A stretch of DNA of 11,152 nt. It comes from Prochlorococcus marinus str. MIT 9215 (GTDB lineage Bacteria > Cyanobacteriota > Cyanobacteriia > PCC-6307 > Cyanobiaceae). Where the stretch lies: contig CATBLW010000084.1 of NCBI GenBank assembly GCA_949486985.1, forward strand, positions 1 through 11,152. Reading direction: 5' to 3'. The notes below the pieces were generated by a model that ran no database searches, was not told where the DNA came from, and saw only the letters and a list, made by a program, of their open reading frames with translations. Below are positions 7,072-11,152 of this stretch, one piece after another; within the stretch, counting starts at the first letter, position 1; each line of letters opens with the position of its first letter. Made by a program: the position numbers and the translations under genes.

Positions 7072-7254
7072 ATGACCTTTTACAGCTGCTTTGATCAGAA
7101 GGGTGACGTGATCGCTCGCTGTCAAACCAATGGTGAGATTGAGGTTTTGAAGCGGATGGGGCGTCCTATCGCAGAAGTTCGAGAACTTTCTCGTGAGGAA
7201 TCGGTTGTTTGCTCACTGACAAGCAGCCCATCAGAATTCAATGAGGATCTTTGA
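7072..7254 (+). CDS. Small conserved-looking protein of unknown function (60 aa)
   Basis: I do not recognise a characterised family. The protein is small and soluble-looking, with no signal peptide or membrane segment. It starts MTFYSCFDQKGDVIARCQ, which reads like a beta hairpin, followed by a basic/hydrophobic central part (EVLKRMGRPIAEVREL) and an acidic, Ser-rich tail. Three cysteines (residues 6, 14 and 47) could bind metal or respond to redox state, but no standard motif is formed. I chose ATG 7072; TTG 7060 in frame would add four residues with no better signal upstream. It has its own candidate promoter and hairpin upstream, and a strong terminator 45 bp after its stop, so it may be monocistronic or a read-through tail of the obgE transcript. 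Codon use resembles that of its neighbours, which supports a real gene. Confidence 0.7.
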   Translation: MTFYSCFDQKGDVIARCQTNGEIEVLKRMGRPIAEVRELSREESVVCSLTSSPSEFNEDL

Positions 7255-7297
7255 AAAGCAGCCTTGCTTTTGCTCTTCTCTAAACGAATCAAGCATT

Positions 7298-7325
7298 AAA
7301 AAGCGGGCCTAGGCCCGCTTTTTTT
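7298..7325. terminator. Bidirectional intrinsic terminator between converging genes
   Basis: A perfect inverted repeat (GC-rich core AGCGGGCC/GGCCCGCT, extended by A/T pairs from 7298 to 7323) is followed by seven T on the + strand (7319-7325). It is flanked by a matching A-run that gives a T-run on the minus strand. It can therefore end transcripts of both the small + strand gene (stop at 7254) and cp12 (stop at 7354). It is the only strong intrinsic terminator I found in the window. Confidence 0.92.
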
Positions 7326-7353
7326 CTGCGCTCAGCAAGTCCTGTATGGATGA

Positions 7354-7572
7354 TCAGTCGTCGTAGACGAGGCACTCAGGCTCGTCAGGGTTGGCTTCGC
7401 AGAACAATTCCAATGTATTTGGATCGTGCTTGTCTTCAGGATGATGATCTTTGTACTCCTCAAGGGAGTGAAGTTCTTCTGTTAAGTGACGCACCTTGGC
7501 ATCATTCCCTTCAGCCTTGGCGGTCTGGATCTCAGATTGATCCTTCTGAATGTGCTCGTCGATGGTGTTCAT
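7354..7572 (-). CDS. cp12: CP12 Calvin-cycle regulatory protein (N-terminal Cys pair missing)
   Basis: CP12 is a small, largely disordered protein that links GAPDH and phosphoribulokinase into an inactive complex in the dark and releases them on reduction. The diagnostic C-terminus is present: ELFCEANPDEPECLVYDD, with the redox pair Cys59/Cys67 around the NP turn, used for GAPDH binding. The middle resembles the helical EEL-type segment (LTEELHSLEEYKDHH). The N-terminal half (MNTIDEHIQKDQSEIQTAKA) has no cysteine, so the second disulphide of plant CP12 cannot form. The first of two in-frame starts, ATG 7572, gives 72 residues, typical of CP12. An upstream extension to 7602 would add ten residues unlike the family. 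It transcribes toward the terminator at 7298-7325 and away from the divergent gene at 7733. Confidence 0.92.
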   Translation of the reverse strand: MNTIDEHIQKDQSEIQTAKAEGNDAKVRHLTEELHSLEEYKDHHPEDKHDPNTLELFCEANPDEPECLVYDD

Positions 7573-7732
7573 AAATACTGGACCTACGCAGGCCTTTCGC
7601 AACTCTCACACCATACGGCCGTTGACCGGTTGTGCCATGTCGTGTAATCGCACCTGTGTTTGCGTTACAACACCATTGCCAAGGCCGTTGGTTGGTGGCT
7701 ATCAAAAAAATAGTCTTTCTGATGGTTGGGCA
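7573..7732. other. 160-bp divergent gap between cp12 and an unknown gene
   Basis: This region should hold the promoters of cp12 (minus) and the gene at 7733 (+). No box pair is clearly convincing. It contains an imperfect inverted repeat, TGTAATCGC (7643-7651) against GCGTTACA (7662-7669), with a 10-nt spacer and one bulged base, which could be an operator. An A-run lies at 7704-7710. An upstream in-frame ATG at 7637 could extend the + strand gene into this region. Confidence 0.4.
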
Positions 7733-8260
7733 ATGGTGCGGATCAGAGACCGACAAGACCGTCATTTCATGGATGAGAGAGGAAGAATGTTCTGGATCAA
7801 CGGTCCGGAGGAGTTCTGTTACCTCTCTGAACAGCGGCAATGGCGGAAGAATTTGAGCTTCGCGCAAGTGTTGGAATGGAAGCAATGCGCCCCTTCTGGC
7901 CTGGTAAGTCAGCGTTTCACTTCAATTGTTGAGGCCTGCGAGGCGTTTGAACACAACCGTGTGGTTTGGTCTCGCGATCTTTATTTGCGCCGCATGGGAG
8001 ATCAGATGGCCTTGCATCGATCGGTGGATGATTACCGACCGACCAGCATGAAGTTGGCGGATGCTGCAGGGGCTTCTCCCCGAGTAGCGCCATGGCTGGG
8101 GACAGAGAAGCCAAAAGATCTCGAGGCAGAATCCGCAGCACCCAGTTGTCAGTGGCCAGGCTCAGGAAACCTGGCGCTTTTAGAAAGGCCTTTAAGGAAT
8201 TCTGAATTGCTTCATCCCCATCGCCGTCGAAGGAGCCGTGTCATGGAGTCAGCTCACTGA
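7733..8260 (+). CDS. Hypothetical protein with arginine-rich tail
   Basis: I do not recognise the family. Starting at ATG 7733 gives 175 residues. The first 110 or so look like a folded domain rich in aromatic and charged residues (DRQDRHFMDERGRMFWING, SEQRQWRKNLSFAQVLEW, EACEAFEHNRVVWSRDLYL). The rest is Ala/Ser/Pro-rich, probably disordered, and ends in a basic HPHRRRRSR cluster. No signal peptide, membrane helix or known catalytic motif is seen. Longer in-frame starts at 7637 or 7550 exist; the latter overlaps cp12 on the other strand, and the extra residues look non-coding. GTG 7736 is an equal alternative. It is divergent from cp12, and its last 20 bp overlap the end of the ABC-F gene on the other strand. 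The tail may therefore be a recent run-on past an older stop codon. Confidence 0.65.
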   Translation: MVRIRDRQDRHFMDERGRMFWINGPEEFCYLSEQRQWRKNLSFAQVLEWKQCAPSGLVSQRFTSIVEACEAFEHNRVVWSRDLYLRRMGDQMALHRSVDDYRPTSMKLADAAGASPRVAPWLGTEKPKDLEAESAAPSCQWPGSGNLALLERPLRNSELLHPHRRRRSRVMESAH

Positions 8261-10211
8261 GTTCCAGCCAGCGCTCCTCGTTGTTGTGCAGAGTTTCAAT
8301 CAGATCTGCAAGTTCCTGACTGAGCAGAGTTAAGTCGTTGTCTCCTTTGGCTAGAGAGGCTTCAAGTTCTGCGCGCTTGGCTTCTAGCAAAGGGATGTTT
8401 TGGTCGAGAAATTCCAGTTCACGCGTTTCTTTGAAGCTGCGTCGGCGAGGCTTGTTTTCCTTGTTCGTTGATGATTGGGCTGCAGAGCCTGGCAATTCAG
8501 ACGTTGCAATTTGGGCTTGGTTCTGAGTGGATGAATCAGAGCCTTTTGTTGATTTTGTGGCTTTTAAGCCTTTGTTGTCTTGTTGCTCGCGCTCCTTGCT
8601 TTGTTGTCGAGTGAGGAAGGCGCTGTAATTGCCTTCAAATCTCTGTAGTCGACCTTCTTCAAAGCTGAATAGCCGATCAACGGTGCGATCGAGAAAGTAG
8701 CGATCGTGAGAGACCACCACGACGCAGCCACGGAAATCTTCAAGGAAGTCTTCAAGCACGCTCAGTGTTTGCACGTCCAGGTCGTTGGTGGGTTCATCCA
8801 GCAACAGCACGTTTGGAGCTTGGATCAGGATTCTGCAGAGGGTGAGTCGGCGGCGTTCTCCCCCCGAGAGTTTGCTTAGTGGACTGTGCTGCTGCGCTGG
8901 AGGGAATAGGAAGCGTTCCAGTAGCTGGGAGGCCGTGACCTGCTCTCCGCCAAGATCGATTCTGATGGCGGCTTCTTCGACAAAGTCGATGACTTTTCGC
9001 TCGAGGCCTTTGCCGCTCGTGAAGGCCTCAGTGTGCTGATCGAGATAGCCAAGGTGCACCGTATCGCCTAGGCGGAGTGAGCCTCCGGTTGGTTGCCGTC
9101 GCCCGGCGATTAGATCCAAAAGCGTCGACTTGCCGCTGCCATTCGGGCCGATGATCCCGATCCGGTCTTCGGGGCTAAAGCTGTAGGTGAAATCCTCAAG
9201 AAGCTTGGTGCTATTGGGTTCACCATCGGCCGTGACGTGCAGGTTCTCCGCCTCGATCGCCAATTTGCCAATCCTTCGACTCACATTGGCCATTTCCAAG
9301 GAACCCCGAGCTTGTTTTAAGGGCTCTTCACGCATGGCCTCAATCCTCTGAAGGCGGGCTTTCTGTTTGGTGCTGCGTGCTTTTGGCCCCTGTCGCAACC
9401 ATGCCAGCTCTCTTCTTAAAACACCTTTGAATTTGGCGGCTGTCGATGCCTCCGAGGCTTCTTGCTCTGCCTTTTGCTGCAGAAAGGTGCTGTAGTTGCC
9501 TACATAGTTGCGTGCTTGCCCCCGCTCGACTTCCACCATGCGATTGGTGACACGATCCAGCACGTAGCGGTCATGGGTGACCAGTACCAGTGCGCCTGGA
9601 TAACGATCGAGCCAACTCTGCAGCCACTCAACAGCCGTTGCATCAAGGTGATTGGTGGGCTCGTCAAGCAGCAGAACATCCGGCCTTGCAACCAGGGCGG
9701 AAGCCAATCCGACGCGCTTGCGATAACCACCAGAGAGTTCTTCGACTGGTCTGTGTAGATCGGTGATTCCAAGCCGCTGCAATACCTCTTGGCATTGTTG
9801 TTCCAGGCTCCAGGCCTGGGCCTCATCCATGCGCTGACTGAGGTGCCCCAGTTCCGTTAGCAGCGCTGGCATATTTGGCTTGCGTGCGATCTCATCGCTT
9901 AGCTCGTTGAAGCGCAGTAAGAGCTCGCGCTTCTCGCCGCAGCCAGCCAAGACTTCTTGCAAAACCGTGCGGCCTGGTTCGACGGCACTTTCCTGGCCGA
10001 CAAGCTCCAGGCTCAATCGTGGAGAGCAACGCCGTTCTCCTGATCCCAGTGGCTCCAAACCAGCCAGCACCTTGAGCAGCGTGGATTTACCAGCTCCATT
10101 GGGCCCGATCAGACCAAGCCGTTCGCCTTGATCGATATGCAGGGTGAGATCGGCAAAAAGGGTGTTGATGCCGAAGTCTTTCGACGCTCCCACCAAGCTG
10201 ATCAGGCTCAC
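8241..10211 (-). CDS. uup: ABC-F family ATPase, Uup type
   Basis: A soluble tandem-ABC protein without membrane domains. ABC-F proteins act on the ribosome, and Uup is linked to ribosome function and to suppression of transposon excision. Domain 1 has Walker A GPNGAGKST (36-44), signature LSGGY (159-163; Tyr in place of Gln) and Walker B LLLDEPTNHLD (180-190). Domain 2 has GPNGSGKST (355-363), LSGGE (448-452) and LLLDEPTNDLD (469-479). The interdomain linker (about 245-315) contains ELAWLRQGPKARSTKQKAR, close to the Uup-subfamily linker motif. A low-complexity Ser/Thr/Gln/Lys segment (about 535-590) leads to a C-terminal coiled coil (about 592-653), the Uup-type C-terminal domain thought to bind nucleic acid. 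The start GTG 10211 overlaps the stop of the upstream gene as GTGA, so translation is probably coupled. Confidence 0.93.
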   Translation of the reverse strand: MSLISLVGASKDFGINTLFADLTLHIDQGERLGLIGPNGAGKSTLLKVLAGLEPLGSGERRCSPRLSLELVGQESAVEPGRTVLQEVLAGCGEKRELLLRFNELSDEIARKPNMPALLTELGHLSQRMDEAQAWSLEQQCQEVLQRLGITDLHRPVEELSGGYRKRVGLASALVARPDVLLLDEPTNHLDATAVEWLQSWLDRYPGALVLVTHDRYVLDRVTNRMVEVERGQARNYVGNYSTFLQQKAEQEASEASTAAKFKGVLRRELAWLRQGPKARSTKQKARLQRIEAMREEPLKQARGSLEMANVSRRIGKLAIEAENLHVTADGEPNSTKLLEDFTYSFSPEDRIGIIGPNGSGKSTLLDLIAGRRQPTGGSLRLGDTVHLGYLDQHTEAFTSGKGLERKVIDFVEEAAIRIDLGGEQVTASQLLERFLFPPAQQHSPLSKLSGGERRRLTLCRILIQAPNVLLLDEPTNDLDVQTLSVLEDFLEDFRGCVVVVSHDRYFLDRTVDRLFSFEEGRLQRFEGNYSAFLTRQQSKEREQQDNKGLKATKSTKGSDSSTQNQAQIATSELPGSAAQSSTNKENKPRRRSFKETRELEFLDQNIPLLEAKRAELEASLAKGDNDLTLLSQELADLIETLHNNEERWLELSELTP

Positions 10212-10885
10212 AGAGCCTCAGCAGATTGTTGGCTGTTGAGGTAAGCAAACACACTTTTGTCACCAACGTCCGCGGCAGCCTCCATTCCGAATTTACGTAG
10301 AGCCAAGATCACCAGCAGCAGAGCAGAAGAGCTCAATAAGCCAATGACTGTCGCCTCATTCAGCAGGCTGCTGAGATGGCCAACCAAAGCAATGGGAATC
10401 AACAGCGTTAAGCCAATGGCCTCAGGGCGGCGAAAGCAAAAGAATTCTTTGAAGCCCACGCCTGTCAGGGCTGCAAACAGGGGGCCGACTGCCCAAGTCC
10501 AGAGGGGCTGTTCAGCCAAGGAAGACAGCATCCTTTCGCCGCCACCAACCCGCAATGCCAACAGCAAGGCACCAAGACATCCCAAGGCCCAGAACACCTG
10601 TAGGGCTAGATGCAGTGGACGTAGATAGATGTGAATCCAATTCAGAGCCAGTCCAAGACCAATGGCCATCGGGATGAGCCATAGCCAGGCCCAGGTAGGC
10701 CCTTGAACAAGCCATTGCATTAGACCTGCCGAGAAGGCCACGCCGCAAACGAGCAGGGCGATCCGATAACGCTGCACTTCAATGGCATCGGAGTGGGTGA
10801 TCGTATAGGTCCCGTAAACCCCTTGAAAAACCTGCTCTTGAAAAGAATCCTTGCTTGGCATGAAAGCTTGAGCGTTGTCGGTCAT
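10208..10885 (-). CDS. DUF2301-type integral membrane protein
   Basis: A 225-residue inner- or thylakoid-membrane protein of unknown function. It matches my memory of the DUF2301 family of cyanobacteria and plastid-bearing organisms (established family, unknown role). About six membrane segments are visible near residues 41-60, 64-86, 93-112, 128-146, 155-174 and 179-196. Recognisable family-like segments are TWAWLWLIPMAIGLGLALNW, IHIYLRPLHLALQVFWALG and GFKEFFCFRRPEAIGLTLL. The last, a charged/aromatic cluster between helices four and five, is the likely functional loop. The N-terminus (1-35) is polar, with VYGTYTIT, and no cleavable signal is evident. Its ATG overlaps the stop of the upstream GST gene (ATGA, 10882-10885), and its TGA overlaps the GTG of the ABC-F gene. 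It is therefore the middle gene of a coupled operon. Confidence 0.88.
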   Translation of the reverse strand: MTDNAQAFMPSKDSFQEQVFQGVYGTYTITHSDAIEVQRYRIALLVCGVAFSAGLMQWLVQGPTWAWLWLIPMAIGLGLALNWIHIYLRPLHLALQVFWALGCLGALLLALRVGGGERMLSSLAEQPLWTWAVGPLFAALTGVGFKEFFCFRRPEAIGLTLLIPIALVGHLSSLLNEATVIGLLSSSALLLVILALRKFGMEAAADVGDKSVFAYLNSQQSAEAL

Positions 10886-11152
10886 TGCTGATCAGGTGCT
10901 GAAGCCTTTACCAGTTTGGCGAGATCAGGCCCAGAAGGAACAATGTTGCTGGGATGTATCGGGAAGAGGGCACCGAAATAGTCTTGCCGCCAGGCTTGGG
11001 CGTCGCAGGTATTGGCCACTCCTGGAAGGGCAAAAAACCTTTGACGCCAACTCCAGAGATGAGGAAAATCCCAGAGGGGCTGTTGGCTACAGCCAAATAG
11101 TGGTTGGTAAACCATTTCCCAGCGGATGATGGTTGGGAACAGCCTGACATCG
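10882..11152 (-). CDS. Glutathionyl-hydroquinone reductase / ECM4-YqjG-type GST (C-terminal part)
   Basis: Only the last 89 or so residues are in the window; the frame stays open to the edge, so the start and the catalytic CPWA-type cysteine lie beyond it. What is visible is the C-terminal helical domain of the Xi-class glutathione transferases. It begins DVRLFPTIIRWEMVYQPLFG, continues LWDFPHLWSWRQRFFALPGV and ends with the HPSNIVPSGPD motif, equivalent to the INPxGIVPxGP ending of YqjG/ECM4. These enzymes reduce glutathionyl-hydroquinones using glutathione and act in quinone detoxification. An internal ATG at 11115 is not the real start, because the family sequence continues in frame upstream of it. 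The stop TGA overlaps the next gene's ATG by 4 bp. Confidence 0.88.
   Translation of the reverse strand, partial: DVRLFPTIIRWEMVYQPLFGCSQQPLWDFPHLWSWRQRFFALPGVANTCDAQAWRQDYFGALFPIHPSNIVPSGPDLAKLVKASAPDQQ

Noticed and set aside
7688..7716. TTGGTT-17-TAGTCT as a promoter for the 7733 gene
   Set aside because: Spacing is right, but each box matches consensus at only three of six positions, which is expected by chance.
7550..7732. Longer versions of the 7733 gene starting at 7550 or 7637
   Set aside because: The 7550 start runs inside cp12 on the other strand, and the added residues (several Cys, mixed composition) look like translated intergenic DNA. The 7637 start cannot be fully excluded.
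9462..9758. 98-residue + strand open frame inside the ABC-F gene
   Set aside because: Fully antisense to conserved ABC motifs; explained as a shadow.
10875..11129. 84-residue + strand open frame at the right edge
   Set aside because: It lies opposite the GST C-terminus, whose family motifs (LPGV, IVPSGP) are clear on the minus strand.

Overview
The window looks like core chromosome of a marine picocyanobacterium, most likely a Synechococcus-type genome (inference). The clues are a CP12 gene, a Mg-type (plant/cyanobacterial) HemB metal site, a DUF2301-type membrane protein known mainly from cyanobacteria and plastid-bearing organisms, tight gene packing and few Shine-Dalgarno motifs. I saw no tRNA or rRNA gene, CRISPR array, insertion sequence, prophage gene or attachment site.

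Left block, + strand (1-4695): a possible 3' gene end (3-125), a zinc-finger-less DnaJ/Hsp40 (191-1198), hemB for tetrapyrrole synthesis (1237-2238) and mutS2 (2278-4695). The last three are separated by 38 and 39 bp and probably form one transcription unit. mutS2 then meets, stop codon against stop codon, a minus-strand sugar-type ABC ATPase (4692-5951). That gene sits inverted between mutS2 and obgE with no permease or binding-protein gene in view. obgE (+) most likely begins at GTG 6009, leaving a 57-bp divergent gap that carries a perfect 10-bp palindrome.

Middle block (6999-8260): a hairpin directly after the obgE stop, a candidate promoter, an unrecognised 60-residue protein (7072-7254), a strong bidirectional terminator (7298-7325), and on the minus strand a 72-residue CP12 (7354-7572) that lacks the N-terminal cysteine pair. 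A 160-bp divergent gap follows, then an unrecognised 175-residue protein (7733-8260) whose 3' end overlaps the next gene tail to tail by 20 bp.

Right block, minus strand (8241-11152): the end of a glutathionyl-hydroquinone reductase-type glutathione transferase (cut by the window edge), a six-helix DUF2301-type membrane protein, and an Uup-type ABC-F ATPase. The first junction is an ATGA overlap and the second a GTGA overlap, so the three are almost certainly one translationally coupled operon. No coding-free stretch exceeds about 160 bp.

Taken together this is ordinary housekeeping DNA: chaperone, haem/chlorophyll synthesis, DNA or ribosome maintenance (MutS2, Obg, Uup), Calvin-cycle redox control and one solute importer ATPase. 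I do not see a clear undescribed system. The best leads are the coupled GST-DUF2301-Uup operon, the divergent CP12/unknown pair, the orphan inverted ABC ATPase with a lineage-specific insertion, and the start-site corrections for obgE and cp12.
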